Notes: generated by a model not told the origin, from the letters alone. A stretch of 64,000 bases of DNA from Patagioenas fasciata (GCF_037038585.1 NC_092525.1:17774867-17838866), one strand, 5' to 3'. Numbered from the stretch's first letter, positions 32,898 through 47,359 are shown. A program made the numbers and translations.

Positions 32898-35800
32898 GGG
32901 TAAAAATGTGCTTAAACACTAGCAAAACATGTTGGGGAAGGGGAGTGCACAAAAAAAAAAAAAAAAGGAATTTTAAAATATGCAGCTTGACAGAGTGAAA
33001 GATCATTGATGCTTTAGCCAGGGTTCTTGATTCCAGTAAACACACTTCTTGATCATGCATTTGCCTAACAGGAACTGGCAGCTAGAAAATACAGAGAGCA
33101 GAGGATAACAGAAAGATCGAAGGTAACTTAAGCCAGCAGACACCTCTGCAATGGTTTGACTTGTTTTTGCCTTCTGTTTTTCTTCCTGATGTATATACAC
33201 TCAATTCAGACCAGTGAAAACTGGACTGTATCACAGCCAAAACTGCCAGTCATGTCAAGTTCCTCTTCACTGATGTCATAAGCATGGAAAAAAACCTACG
33301 ATTTGCATTCAGAAGCATTGTTTAGTCTATGATGCCCATGATCCTTGCCAGGATGAGAACACTACTCAACTACATTTCAGTGAAAAGAAAAAACACTACT
33401 TTTCCCTAAGGGGGTGGTGGTGGAAATCTTATCTCCAGAAGCGCTTTATAAAACCTGGCACCAATCTGAGCTTCTCAAGTGTGTCATCCAGCACAGAGGA
33501 TACGAATTCACAGAATATAGCTGGCAAGAGAGATAAGTAGTTTAGAAAATGAGAAGATATTTTGAAGAAATACCTTCATTTAAAAAAGTCTAAGTATTTT
33601 AGCAACTTAGATATTTCTAAACCTAACAGAAGTTTAGCCTGTTGCCCAGTGTGACATTCATGCACTCAATAATACAGAGTAAAAAAAAAAAAAAAAAGCC
33701 AAATGAAATGGTGGTATAATACAAACTGAGGGCACTTTTGAGGTTTTGGCTATGGAAACAGGATTTTACTTCAAATGTTTACCTATCAGTGATGAGCTTC
33801 ATCCAACACAAAATAGAAACCTCATCTCCTTCATGCCCACAATCAACGAAAATGCCCTAATTTTTCCATGAAAGCAGGAAAAGTTTGAGAGTGGGTACAA
33901 GTATCCTCACCCACCTTGTCCCACCATCCCAAAAGGGAAAAAAATTCTAAATGAGAGAACATCACATGTCTGCCATAGCTCTTTTCAGGTGCATTATTCT
34001 TCTTTCAAAAAGGAAAGGATTATATGTCCATCCACTATAGCTTAGGAGGCTTTTTTACAGGAGGACAGAAAAGGCAGCCAGAAAAGAGGCAAACTCAACA
34101 ATGTTCTTTAACAAGTGTAAATGGAGCCGAGTTTCCCCCAGGTGGAATCCATCTGGTTTACGTGACTTGTACAATATTGAGTCAAAACCATGTAAATGCA
34201 TTATGCAAAATTATTAAACTGTAAGCTTGTTTACCTACATGACTAGAAAACATGATACATGGAAAATATTTCATTGCTCTCCATTAAGAATGGATGCACT
34301 GCTGCTGAGTGTCAGGGGCAAAACTAAATGGGGATCATTGCAATATATGAACCACTGGTAAAAACACTGCATGCATTTATGATGCGTCAGTAATACCTCC
34401 TTATCATAACCAACTCTGAAGTGTGGTTAAAATCCTAGGAATAGCTGCAGAGCATTTTATAAAGCCAAGATGAATGTATTTTTGGAGTAGGAAGAACTCA
34501 CCTTGAAGGCACCAGTCAGCATGTATTCTGCCACCCAAAATACCGTGTTCCCATTGTTGCGTACAGCTCCATTTCCACAGGAATTCAGCTCGCTGAGGAT
34601 ACCAGGTATCTTAAAAGCACTATCCCATGTCTGCTGCTCCAGTTCAGCAACAATTGCTATTTTAAGTGGTTTGTTGAGCAGCTATTAATTTCACAGCTCA
34701 GCAAAGGGCTGCTGCCAAAAAACCCTATCTCAGCCTTAGAACGTTCCTCAGTGTATCATGTTTGGATGTGTTTCACGATCCAATGTCTACAGAGAATATG
34801 CTTTTCTTCTAGCTTCTAGAGAATTGTGGAGCTTGCCCCAAAGTAGCTACAACAATGAAGAAAAATCTAAAAATCGGATTATCTTACCTAAATATTCAGC
34901 AAAGGCCTAACTACTATTTTTTCAATGGGAGCGTTTGGCACCTACCATTGAGGACCTGGACCTCATCCTCCAAAATCTGGCAGTTTTTCATCCATATTAA
35001 GATGCACCGTGACCAAAACCTATTAGGAAAACACATCATACATGCATCTCGAAACCAGGTGTACTAGGTTGCTGAGACATTATGTGCAGCAGTGAAGACA
35101 TTTCTGTCTCAGTAACTTTCAAGAGCCAGATCTGACCGTTTCAAAACATCAGGGAATATTCCAATGTACATGGCAAATAGTTTTGGAAGGAGATCAGAAA
35201 AATGGAGTGGAAAAAAAAAAGTGGGAAATGGGTGGACCTCTTTCTACACTATGTTGATATTCTGCATGACTTGTTTTCTAGACAAGTAATAACAGGTGAG
35301 AAGAAGGCACAGCACGGCAAAAAAAGCATGTGAATAAAAAACAAGGGCAGAGAAAGATTGCGTGCTGGGAAGACAGGAAAAAAATGGGCTAAGAAGGACC
35401 AGATATGGAAAGCAGCAAGAACAACATAAAGATAAACCCCATTGGGGTGGAAATGATGTGTAGAGATAGCCCTGACACAGAAGAGGTGCGACTGAAGGGA
35501 AGACCATGGGAAAAGGGTCAGTGGGAAGGCACAGCCCCAACAAAATCATGGGGTGAAGTCACTGCAAAGGGGCTTGTGCTGCCAGCAGGAAGCATCTCTG
35601 CTCCATTATGTCCTCATATTTAGGGGCTGCTGAGAGCACTTCCGTGACACTGGATTTTGATATTTTTGCCCTCTATGCTTGGCAGCAAAAATTGGAGCAG
35701 TCCAGCATGGGCACCGAGCCAACCAGCACAGACTGGGACAGCTGGTTCCTGCTGTAACCACCTCAGTTTCAGTGCCTTGTGGACTAAGCTCAGAGCATGC

Positions 35801-38800
35801 TGATGTGTGAAGACAGTTGATCTGTGGGGCATGTTTCATTCCCACAAGTACCCCAGGTCAGAAATGTTCCCTCAGACAGCATTACCTCCCTTTGCCAAGC
35901 GCTCTTGCTTCTGCATGAGGAGGTAGAGGCGAAGCCACGGCCCATGCTGGAGAAGACAAGAAGAATGTGCAGGAAGGAGTAAACCCAGGCACTGGTGAAC
36001 CTTGGAATCCAGATCACAAGAAAAGCAGACATGAATTTCAGTCCTTTCACACACCAAAATGCTGTGCTATCTGCAGACCAGGGCTGTTTGTACAAGACTA
36101 TATTAGAGCAGACAAGATGATTCAGATCCAGAACACACTCTGAACTTCCACTTGCATCCTCTTTAAAATCCTTTGTTTTGCACATTTAGATGTACTCTGC
36201 GTCTCCAAACATCAAGATTCTCCCTTATTGATTAGGTATTTTAGCCAAAAGGTCTCCACTTGATGTGTCAAACACAAATCCAATTGGATTATTCAGTTCA
36301 GACAGGTTTTCCCTTCAGAAAGGTCATTTTTAATGCAGCATTATCCCATCATGTGTCTGACTGCAGGACATCTGAACGGCTGCTCATACTGCAGCACCCA
36401 CTGGTAACCCCAGCCAAGCACGGTTACCTTTCCCTCCACCTCGGCACTTGTCATTTCCACCACTCCAGTTTCTTTGTATATGGGTTAAAGAGAGAGAAAA
36501 TTGACTATTGAGCATGATTAATGAAACTAACTTCAAAAGGTTTCATTCAGGGTAGGAAGGTTTGACGTTTAAATGAAAACAAAATAGCCTCAATCCTGCC
36601 CCCACACTTGGTCTCCAAATAAAAATACAGTAATAACAAATGGTCTATTGCTGCAATTTCCAAGTTTTCAGACAGCCAGGGAAATGCTATCAAGTTAACG
36701 TGATTACTAAAAGTGCTACAGGAAAACATGTATTGACTGATCCTCATAACGAGTTTACCTGCAGACCTCCTCATTACCTGCACATTACAGAAGAGATTTA
36801 GTGAATACAATTAGCTTCAGTAACTTTTAATGCCTTACACCACAACTCAGAAGAGTTGTACACAATAAAAACAGGCACTTAAATGTCAGACAAAAAGATG
36901 GAGGAATAATGGTTTTACCTTTTGATTTACTTACACAAGGAAGAGAACATTCAGGATCTATTTGTAAGTGATCCACCAAAATTGACTTTATGTTTATTTC
37001 TGTCTATCAGTGTAATTATTCTTGTCACTAAAGAGCAAGGAGTATGCATAGCTATTGGTGCTGTCATTAACTATGACTTCCATCACTTGTCAGAAGCATT
37101 AACTTCATAAACAGAAGATGAAGCTAAAACTAAGTTAATTGGGCCATTTTTCATACTAAATCAAGGAGTTATAGATTCTAAATATACCTCACAGCCCACA
37201 GTTTAAGAAACCATTTTTGAGCAAACTTCACATAGTGAAACGTAGTAAGTCAAACACCATCACAGCATACACTTCAGGAATTACAAAACAGACATTAGGT
37301 TTTTATATTTAATAAGAATTCTGCCATTCTGTACGCAGCTTAGGACATGAGTAAGAATTTGTATTTGTATTAAAAATTCCAAATATGCCAAATCAGAGCT
37401 AGCAAAAAAGTTCCTCTCTTAAAACTCTTTAAAAATTATTAACAAAGCTTTTAAGACACCAAAAGGCAAATGAGGGAAAATCAGGCAGGGACAATGAAGA
37501 CAGTAGCCCTCCACAGGAGGAATTATACTTGCCCAAGCTGTTTCCCTCTGGTTAAAGGAACTGTCATCTCAGAATGGGCTCCTGGTGCATCTGGGAAAGT
37601 CAGTCCTTACACAAGAGCACTGAGTATTTTTAGTCTCTTTCTGCCAAACACAAGTTTTAAATAATTAGAAATTGGAAGTCAGAGCCAATCAGTATTTTAT
37701 GACATTGCTCCAAATTGCCCCTCTTTCCATCTTGTTCCCATCCATCAATCAGTGTATGTTGTTTGGAAAGTGTGACTTGCTTTTGGCTTAGGTTCTTGTG
37801 ACACCCAGAGCTGACAAAGGCTCAGTCCCGTCGGGGCAGGGAAGCCAGGACAGGTTCAAATTACTAACTGAGGGAGTGTAAAATTCACTTATTCTGGAAA
37901 ACCTGGCGCTGCCAGCACTGGGGGAGGGTTGCTTATGAGACTGCCAGAAAGACTGTGCATTTTGAAATTGTTTCTAATGAGTACCTGTCTACCTATGAAT
38001 AAAACTTTGTAAACTAATGTGTTTCTGGTGTAGATTTTAATTAAACAGCAAAATATTTGTTAACAATGCAATTTTCTCTGAAGGAATGAAGAGATAGCAC
38101 TCTGGACAGACTAAGGTATATTTTTCATTATCTGATTCAAAAGGTAAAGTTTACTTTATATATGCACATGGTAAATATTCTGCATTTTTTAATATTTTAA
38201 AATTTAACTGAAAGCAGTCAAGACTTATTTTATGGGAAATTGTTGTATCATCGTGGAGTTGCTTTAGAACATCCCCACCTCTCACTGCAATCATTAGCAT
38301 TTATTATGTAGTTAGAAAACCACAGAATACCACCACAAGATTGGCCATGCAAGGTGACACTGAGCCATGTCACTACAAACAAGGACAAGCTGTTGAATCC
38401 TCTCCTGGAGTAAAGTGCTCTCTGTTGAAATACAGACATATGGATTTTTGTAGCCAACATATCACCCCATATCCTGGGTAGTGCAGCCAGAAGAAACAAG
38501 ACCCTTGGACCAGACGGACAGTGTGTTACGCTCAGATTGCCCCAGATGTTCAGGATTCAGCATCTAATAGAATTCCATCTCTTTCCTTTCTCCTTCCCCA
38601 CAGCATCAACACCAACAGCAGATTCCCACCAGCTTCAAAAAGGGGGAACTTGATCAGCAGCCTGGAAGTTACAACTATTGCAGCGCTTGTTTTTTATGTT
38701 GTGTAAAGGCACCTTATTTTTTTTTTTCTTTTAAGACAGAAGACTGGTAACAAAGGCTCCCATTATATTGTGAAACACCAGTCTTAGGCAGGAATTAAAT

Positions 38801-41659
38801 GAATAACAAAAATCACAAGCCCAGATCAAACAGTCACAACAAAGGTAAGCAAAACATATAAATGTCACCATCAATCCTCTTATTCTGAGCATACACTTTG
38901 TAAAGCATGATAAATACCATTTAACTTCTCCTCAAATCCTTAAGCAAACAAAAACATCCAAGTAGCATCTGTCATGTATTTCATTCAAGAAAATTCAAGC
39001 AACTTAGCCAGTATACTGGAAAATGAAGCTCAAGCAGGTGATAAAACCAAAATTCACAGACTTTGATAACCTCAGCACTCTCTTCTCCGCTTCAGGAGTT
39101 TGAATGAGCGATATACAACTTGAATATGATTTGGGGGTTTATTTGTGTGAGGTTTCTTTCTTTTCAACTCCACAAAAGCAAACAATTAATTTTAAAAGCA
39201 TTCCCCAGGAAAACATGCAATTAAAGATAAAATATAACACAAGCAAATTCCACCACAGAACACCAGTTCAGCTGCCAGTAAACAAACAGGTAACAAAGAA
39301 AATCTCAGGTTTTCAGATCACAACAGCTGGGAGGACTAGTACAGCTACAATACCTACCTGGCATTCTCCATTTTAATAGACAGCAATGTTATAAGCACAT
39401 TTCACAGGAAGAAATGTTTCCTATATGCAAAGCAAGACTATATTACGTGCAATTTTGCACAATTATGTTCATGATACATAAACTTCTTTATTAAACAAAG
39501 CCCTAGGTTTAGTCTCATTTTGAAAACCATCATCTTCCTGTCATCTAAGGATTTTCCGGGGGCAACAGTATGTTTTTATAACCCCTGTGCCAGCAGGAAG
39601 AAAACCATCTGCACAGGCACACAAGGGATAATCACCTTCCTCACAGGAGAGAAAGCAGAGAACAACCAACCAGTCCATTCAAAATGAGCCACTAGAAAGA
39701 AGAATATTTGTTAAAAAAATCTAGAACTAGTCTATGGCAAGTTGCACTTCCAAATAAAAAAAAAAAAAAAAGTGACTGGCACTTCAGAAGGAGGGTATTT
39801 CATGGGGCATAAACAACTGTAACCAATTTTTGAAAATAACCCAGAGACACAGCTGAAATAAACCTCAACATAAAGAGCAAAAGTAAACCAATAAAACAAG
39901 AGATAAACATAGGAACAGGCCATTGGAAGAAATGTTTCCCCACAGGTGTCCAGCTGATCTTTCATCACAATTCACCGGTCAATGCTTCCTTACATGTTTT
40001 ATCAAGAGACACTTCCTTGTAAAGCCCCCAGTACAGACTGGTCATGTATTTGCTGGGGCCACTTAAATCAATTAGTCATTAGTACCTGGTGTGCATGCAG
40101 CTTAATGAAAGTCTTTTCATCCATTATCCCAGATCAGAAACAATCCCCGCAGAGCAAATCATGCAGTCCCTTAAAAGTCACGCTGTGTTAACTATTGAGA
40201 TTTGGGTTATAGAGATCATTTTAGAGCTTTATATAATTTTCTGTTTGACAATAAAAATCTACATGTGGCTTACTAGGACAAGTTTGTTTTATTAACTCCC
40301 GAGTATTAATGCGTTTACATTCATTTTATAGGATTGAAGTGTTTTAAGTTTAAGTTACCCGAGGTCATAACCAGTTAGGAAGGTCACCAGTTTTCCTAAG
40401 GACTGGACAGACTACAAAACCAGTGCAAGACGGCGACCAGTGCCCCCTGCTCCTAACCCCTTCATGCATATTTTATTTTTTTTTCTTTCAGCTAAGTATA
40501 AGTTGACAGGAAACAGCTCTGTTAACCACAAAAACAAGCAGCTACAAGAACAAGGGTGGGAGGGATAGGAAATAGAAGTTATACCATACAGATAATCCTA
40601 GCAAATCCAGAACTGGGTTAAATAAGGGAGCTCAGGAATCAAGCCTAGAGCCTGAAGTTACTCCAGACGCAAAGCACGAGTTGGGCTGGACAGTACACAA
40701 TAGCAGGCCTGAACATTCATTTTGCAAACCAGGACAAAGCCAGGAGGTAACTGATTCAAAGCACGAATATACTCACCTTCTCCAAAGCTTAGTTGCTCAA
40801 ATAATTGCTGTAAACAGAAAGCATCAGCTGTTCGGAACACAGATGCTATAGCTGCCTTCTGCTGGTGGGTGCTTTCACAAATGGATTAAAATATTATAAC
40901 TGAACAGGCTTCATTTATCACAAGCACTGGTGGGATCAAAGTCACCCGCTTAATATATTCACCAACTTAACTACAGGAGTACTGACCTTCTGCATCCCAG
41001 CTCCATCAGTGCTGACAGAGCAGACGTGTCTCACTCTGGACTCTTTTGAAGCAAGGAAGGTGGAAGAGGTCAAGTATTATCTTCCACGCCATCTTTTTCT
41101 GAACACCTTTAAAAAGCTCACAGATTTACCATATACGTAAGAGATAAGTGCTGATAACTCACCTTGCGTATCTGAACATGACCTCTACAATAATGCATGA
41201 CAGAACAGTCATTCCACCTACTGCAGTTAGGCCAGGGCTTCTGCAATTCATTCCCGTGTTCTGATCTCATCAGCACTGACCGACCTTCCCGATGACGAAG
41301 AAGCCAAGTACCAATGGCTCTGCAGGGCCAAGAACCACAAGCACTATGTATCTCCAGAGAAAAAGATGTGAAGGAGCTCTGGGAGAAAGAGCATCTGGCA
41401 AAATAGTCCCCAAGGGTCCCAATACTGAGAGTCCACCTGAAGACCCCATTTCTCTCCAAAGCAATTAAGAAATATCAACACCAGTGCAAGAGATGCTTGA
41501 ATTGTCCATTAACCTCCCACTGTGGCCATGCCTGACAGCTACAACACCATTATGAAAGCACCACTGGGTGTGTTGTTTCTCTTATCTTCTCACACGAGAG
41601 TCTGTTGTCACTGCCACCTCTCAAAATTTAAGACAGACAAATCCTTAAGCATCAGATAT

Positions 41660-41710
41660 GTTTATTAGACAACTCAAAAAGTCAGTTTTATTAGACAATT
41701 CAAAAAGAAA
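41660..41710 (-). terminator. LEPROT: Tandemly duplicated poly(A) signal, probable LEPROT 3' end
   Basis: On the minus strand two AATAAA hexamers lie at 41692-41687 and 41666-41661, within two near-identical units of about 25 bases (41660-41684 and 41685-41710, each with TTATTAGACAA-TCAAAAAG). They lie about 3.1 kb downstream of the LEPROT stop. Cleavage would be expected just below each hexamer. That this is the real LEPROT end is inference. Confidence 0.5.
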
Positions 41711-44700
41711 AGTAGAATATGTTTTAACTTGCACGTTTTAATACTTCATCCTCTCAAGAACTTGGCAATTGCAGAAAATAAAACATAGTGTTTACAAAAG
41801 TTACAAAAGTTGCACTGCATTCCAAATGACAGAAAACATGATTAATTGACAAGGAAGCTTTATAAAATGCAGTAACAGATTTTCACCTGATTATGAAACA
41901 TGGTGATATTGCCATGTGTATATGCATTCACAAAAAAATCAGCATAGTATCGAAATTAAGGCACTTTGGATACATAGTATTCAGTTCCGTATAGGAAAAC
42001 AATTTCAGAGAAACCACAGTGAACTGCTACTGGCAGATATTATGCCCAGGACTGGCCAAAGCACCAGCTTTGTGTGAATGAGTGAAGCTCCCGATTTAAA
42101 AAAAAACCCACAACACAAACTTTTTTTTACCCTGACTATTTGATATCAAAGACTCATTCAAGCAAATTTACTTTGGAAGAGGTCAAGAAAGATTTCCATG
42201 ATTTAAACACCGTTAAATACGATTTTTCAAGTTAAGCATTTGAAATAAAAGTCCACAGTGAAAACTCCATGAAGTTCACATTAAGGATTAGTACGTGTAG
42301 GTGCTTCAAAACAAGAAGGAGGAAAAAAAGCATTGACTTTCTCCATTCAACATTTACCTGTCATTCCATGAGATACCCACCAACCACAGTAATATAAAGG
42401 ACATACAGTACAACAGAATCATTTCTCAAAGAAGCAACGTCTCTTCAGGACTGTGCTTCCCAGTCCTCCTTTTCAGATTGTCATGTTTGCTGCCTCTAGG
42501 ACACTATTTACCAATAGATCTGGAACAGATTCTATAAATAATGATTCTCTAAAGAAAAATTAATCTCAGCTGTTTTTCACACCACTGTCTTGAAAGCAAA
42601 ATTCCATCAGTAATTGAGTAGTTCTGTAGAATTCTATTGCAGCTTTCGGGATGCAAATTGTAAGGAGTAACAATACTCAAGAACCAAACCCAGCCAGCCC
42701 ACACGTACTTTAACAGGAGATAAACAGAATTGTAAGCAATAACTTTAGGCATTTGCAGGATCAGGCACTTAAATAGTGTGTTACTGTTGCTGTTTTACTT
42801 CACCAATTTGAATGAAAAATGCCACAGTATGGGAAAAAAAGCAACTTAACCAGAACAGGCCTTATACGTGGAAACAATGATCGCTCTGAACAACCTGGCT
42901 CATAATTAGAACAAATAATCTCCATAGCAATACTTTCCAAATCAGTAGAGTCCAACAGACTTCATTTAAAGTCAGGCAGAAGACACTGCAAGAGAATTTG
43001 TTTACGTACACACAGCATCTTTACAAGTATATTCCTGCTACATCTTTGAAGCATTAACATCCAGAAAAACACTGTTAATGCTTCAAGAACAACAGCCTAG
43101 ACACACTTCAGCATAAAATACAGCTATGCTGAACTGTTCACCTGACACACATTTAAAGTTTACATTTGAAACATGTAATTAACCTTCCTGAAACCTGATA
43201 TTCCACCCTACCTCAGTGATGCTCCATTACTTAGACCACAGAATGACTTCTGTGCCCAGCATCTCAACACTCATGCAACATTCATTAATTTGTGAACTTT
43301 CGCTCTGCACAGCAATCCACAGGACACTGTTTTGCAGCACACAAGTATTAAGAGAGTCTGGAGAGCAGCACGAGTAGTGCCATGCAACTTTGGGGGCAAA
43401 AAGCATTGTGCTGGTGAAGCTGCTGCGTTTTGGAGGGTGGATTCTATCACCTGGTTCCACAGTGTCTCTCCCAGCTGCACAGGGTGACAACAACCAGCTG
43501 TGAACTGCCCCACACAACTAGAAAATGCTCATTTGCAATCTGCTAGTCTAAAGAACTTGCAATAGTAAAACATACCCTATGCAGGAATTTAGCACCTTAC
43601 TTCACAGAGAAGAAACCTCTTCATATCCATTTTTTTCAAAGAAAGAGTAAACTAAGGTGTCTCTTCCTCTACCCCTTGGCAGATGACTGAAATGTCTTCT
43701 AGAGTTGTATCAGAATGCATTTGGACGAAACTACATGCTTCCACAATTTGCAGGATTCAGCAAATCAGAACAGTAATAAAGTTTACTTTTCTAAGTGTGG
43801 CTATGTGAATGCTTACTAGAATAATGCTATATTAAAATATAGTGTTTTACTATAACAATCTATTCTTACAGACAAAAGTAGTAGAGCAAGTATGTTTTAA
43901 AAAGCAATGAGAACTGAAGAGATAGGAAGTCCTACCCAGCAGAACACTCATGTCTTTGCAATTCAGGTATTTCACATGTAAGAATACAGAGTTGTATACT
44001 ACATTGTGATTCTAAGTGTCCTGAGTGTAGTTTCTTCTTTTGTGAACCTTCATAAGAGAAGTAATGTCAGCTCGAAGCATTAAAATACATTATTCTGAAA
44101 ATATACCCACAGTTAAGTTGAACAGGGACAAAGCCTCAGTACCTTTGGAGGGGATTTACTATTTAAATGAACACCATAAGTGGAAGGAAGGAAGGATCTT
44201 TAATCAGGGTTATTTTCTTTTTCTTCAATTAGGTAGTAAAAGAGTTGGCATGCCTTATGTTTGTTTTTATGTTATCAAGAAAAACCACTAAAATTACAAT
44301 TATCCAAATAAAAACAAGTACTCCTACACCCCTAATCAGAGCAGAAAGACCCATCGAGCTGAACCAAGTAGGATTACCTTTATATTGGCCTATTTGGATT
44401 ACACGGTTAAAAAAAACCCAACAGGCATGCTGACAATATCACATGTATCAATGATACTACTGTGATTAAAACAAAAGTTAATGCATATATAGTGAAAAAA
44501 TTAGTAGAACGGCTTATGTTTTATAAACTTATTTGGGGACAAATTTGCAACCGTGATTCCAGCTTTTACTGAATGCATGAAGAGAGCTATCACAAAAGTC
44601 TTTTAACTTTGGCTGAAATGTGTTTTAAAAAACCATGTTAAGATCTGAAAATGTAAAACTACACGCATATGCACACACGTACATGTCAGCAGGGGGACAC

Positions 44701-44770
44701 ACATATATACACGCAGCGTATACATACGGTGATACATGCTGTACAACATTACCAGTGTCAGCGCGATGTC
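41661..44770 (-). other. LEPROT: Probable LEPROT 3'UTR
   Basis: A gene-free stretch immediately after the LEPROT stop in the final exon, with no long frame on the minus strand. The extent to 41.66 kb rests on the first convincing tandem poly(A) signals. A degenerate CA/TA repeat lies at about 44660-44735, close to the stop. Confidence 0.45.
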
Positions 44771-44887
44771 CTACCACTGTTCCCAGCTAAAGTCATCTCC
44801 TCTACCAAACACAAGGAAAAAGCCTAAAATAGTAAGGAAAATGACTGCATTGCCAGCCAGCACCAGACCACAGGCTCCCCATTTGAT
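44771..44887 (-). CDS. LEPROT: LEPROT coding exon 4 with stop
   Basis: This 117-base segment encodes [20 protein letters not shown] and [18 protein letters not shown], then TAG at 44773-44771. It holds the last membrane helix and the acidic-aromatic C-terminal tail conserved in the family. The acceptor is ATTTCAG. Confidence 0.98.
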   Translation of the reverse strand: MKWGACGLVLAGNAVIFLTILGFFLVFGRGDDFSWEQW

Positions 44888-47359
44888 CTGAAATGCAAGG
44901 AAATAAAACAATCAAAGCAGTTCTTGTAACATCGGTTCAGGCCAGTTATTAATATGCATTAGATAAACTAAACTAAATACTACAGAAAGGTGCTAAAAGC
45001 GCCTAGGAGAAAAATTAACTCCGTCCCAGCCGAAACCAGGACACAGCATAACTAGAAAAGACAAGCAATACATAATTCCATTTACATGACTAATTATTCA
45101 ATTAGCAAAAACTCACATTACTAATAAAACACTTCAACAGACAGGCTAATAACACTATGTTCTAGAACAAAATAATTACCTTGCCATACAAATCACTGAA
45201 ACGTACAGAAGCCATAGAAAAATCTGGTGAAACTAGTGCTCTCCTTTAATCACCATGCAACAAAATAAGAGATCACCTTTCAAATAAATGCCACTAACAA
45301 GCAATGAAAACAGCACGGGGCCTTAAAGGTAAATAGCTTTCTTTCACGATCTGCCCAACTAAGTGTACTTAAATAAGCAACATTTACTGTTAATTAAAAG
45401 CTATAGCTATGAATTAGAGTTCCCCCTCGTGGTCACTTCTGGTTCTCCCGACTGTCAGGTCCACAGCTTAAAAATACAGTGCCAGGGAAATTGTGCATTA
45501 CAAATAAATTAAAACTAAGCACACAAGTTTTAAGCAAAACTGAAAGGCTGAAGGGGAAAAACAACGTAACATATAAAAATGTCATTAGGTAGCTTGGGAG
45601 ACAGGACAAGAGAGTCCTTTGCCTTGCAAAACAAATGTGACAAAAATCTCACCGCTGAAGAACAGTTCAGAAAGCAAAGAGAAAAGCAGCTAGCAGAATT
45701 TCCTCAGACTTTGAGGAGACAAAGCGTGAGTTTGGGAAATGCTTTGCAAACCAGAAGGGCAGCTCTGGAAGTTGGGCCTTTTATCTTTTAACTGCTAATG
45801 CACTCCAGTCACCAGGTTTTCAGCATCCTAGATGGAGAGAGCAGACATTCTGAGAGAAAAATAAGGAAGGTGGTGCAAGAAGCGGTGCAAAAGTTGATGA
45901 GACAGAGGGGCATGAGGTGTAGGAGATTATAATTGTTGTATTGGACCAAAACAAATCTGGAAAAAAAAACAAGTTAAAAACTTCCCAGTCATGCAAGTCC
46001 TTTGTTTAGGCAAAAAAAAAGCAGAACTGACAATTTCAGAGTGATTATTTTCATCAGAATTTAGAAACATTGCAATAATGAAATTAAAAACAGGACTAAC
46101 AAGCAGCAACAGCGCAGCTGAAGGCTATACTCAGTAACTGATGTCTTACAATAAAATTTAGAAAGCAGAACTTACCGCTTCAACCCGTGCGAGGATTATA
46201 GGAAATCCAAAGGCAGAAACAACAATTCCAGTGGTGAAGAAATAGGCCAGTTCCCTGCAGGCGCTGCTGGCAGCATCGCTGTCATCGCTGACTCTTTTTG
46301 CGATGAAGTGGGGAATGGGGCAGATGAAGTAAAATATTAAGACAAACAGAGGCCAGTACACACTGGGGAGGGAGCAAAAAAGAAAGACACAATCAGTTTA
46401 GATGGACGCTTCAACAAAAAGTATCTTGTGTTTAGAAAGAGTAACGGCAATAGCTGTACTCTATGGTTTGAAAAGTGGATCACATGATTTAACCACAAGC
46501 AGGATCCACTCTCTCTCTCACACAACCAAGCCTTAATTTATTTCTATTTATTCCACCTTGCAGATTGAGCTCATGCCACTGCCTCACAAAAACGAGTCAC
46601 CCCACAGGAAACATGGGATGGAAAACATTAACTTTCCCAAATTAAAGGGATGCTGTGGTATAGAGGAGCCGGCCGTGAAGGCACATCCCAGCACACTCAT
46701 CTCTTTGGAAGGGCTCTCGGGAGCTCCACCAGGATTTTAAATTGCAGTAAGAATCCCATCCGGAGTCTGGTGGCAGGGAGGGTTGGTTAAAGGAACAGGG
46801 AAGTGAGGGAAAGAATTGTAGGTGGTTAAGAGCGACCGTTCAGCAAGATGGCACCACTTTTCCTGAGAAAGTATACAGCTGTTTTCTGTCATTTTTTTGC
46901 AGCAATACAGGTACTGGCTAAGGAGGTGGTATTTAATCACAACAAACTGCCATGTGTCCAGAGCCAGAAAGCAGGTGATGGCTAGAAGACACCTAAAGCC
47001 AAATAGCCCAGTTAACAAAGATTAACACCTCAATTAGCCCAGATAAAAAGGGGGAAGCTTTGGAAAGGCAGTCGGCCCGCTCACCCGTAGTATTCCAGGG
47101 CGCAGCCCAGCATGAGGAACGTCAGCCCGATGGCTCCGCTGAAGGACAGGGCCACGAGAGCTGCAACGGTACAAGGCGGGCGCTGAGGGGACAGGGCGGG
47201 AGGCGGGAACCGCCTCACCGGTCACCCCTCCCCGCCGCGCCCGCTCCCCCGCTGAGGCGACGCTCGGGAAGTGCCAGCCCAACCCGGCCGCTCCGCCGCC
47301 TACAGCCGGAGGTTCGCAGCCCGCGGGAGGGAGCGCTCGGTACCTTTGATCCCCGCCAT
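44771..47359 (-). CDS. LEPROT: Leptin receptor overlapping transcript protein (endospanin-1), complete
   Basis: Gene-level span including introns. Exons 47344-47359, 47085-47160, 46176-46362 and 44771-44887 join in frame to 131 codons plus stop, the usual length of the family. The protein is a small four-helix membrane protein of Golgi and endosomes (VPS55 family) that lowers surface levels of leptin and growth-hormone receptors by steering them to lysosomes. The product starts [20 protein letters not shown] and ends [12 protein letters not shown], as in mammals. Hydrophobic segments are visible in all four exon products. Its neighbour LEPR is its client. The start codon has A at -3 and G at +4, a strong context. 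Confidence 0.98.
44888..46175 (-). other. LEPROT intron 3
   Basis: About 1.3 kb of AT-rich intron; nothing else recognised. Confidence 0.7.
46176..46362 (-). CDS. LEPROT: LEPROT coding exon 3
   Basis: This 187-base exon encodes [38 protein letters not shown] and [20 protein letters not shown]. Two hydrophobic helices flank a polar loop. The acceptor is CCCAG and the donor GCG|GTAAGT. Confidence 0.98.
47085..47160 (-). CDS. LEPROT: LEPROT coding exon 2
   Basis: Seventy-six bases encode [20 protein letters not shown] and LEYY, the first transmembrane helix. The acceptor is TTGCAG and the donor ACGG|GTGAGC. The split Gly codon is completed in exon 3. Confidence 0.97.
47344..47359 (-). CDS. LEPROT: LEPROT coding exon 1
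   Basis: Sixteen coding bases encode MAGIK plus the first base of Ala. The donor is AAAG|GTA. The exon sits in a CpG island; upstream bases are 5'UTR and promoter. In mammals this first exon is also spliced to LEPR as untranslated leader, which cannot be judged here. Confidence 0.95.

Larger units (their letters stand above)
25951..41640. other. Intergenic region between LEPR promoter candidate and LEPROT 3' end
   Basis: About 15.7 kb of AT-rich sequence. No frame longer than about 130 codons is present and no protein family is recognised. It contains an ancient CR1 (about 29.06-29.9 kb), two short CR1 pieces (32735-32897) and poly-A runs (about 32949 and 33680). Enhancers or noncoding exons cannot be excluded. 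Confidence 0.6.

Noticed and set aside
35244-36185. Several frames of 70-131 codons in the intergenic region
   Set aside because: No start context, splice sites, family similarity or conserved motif; lengths are within what chance gives.
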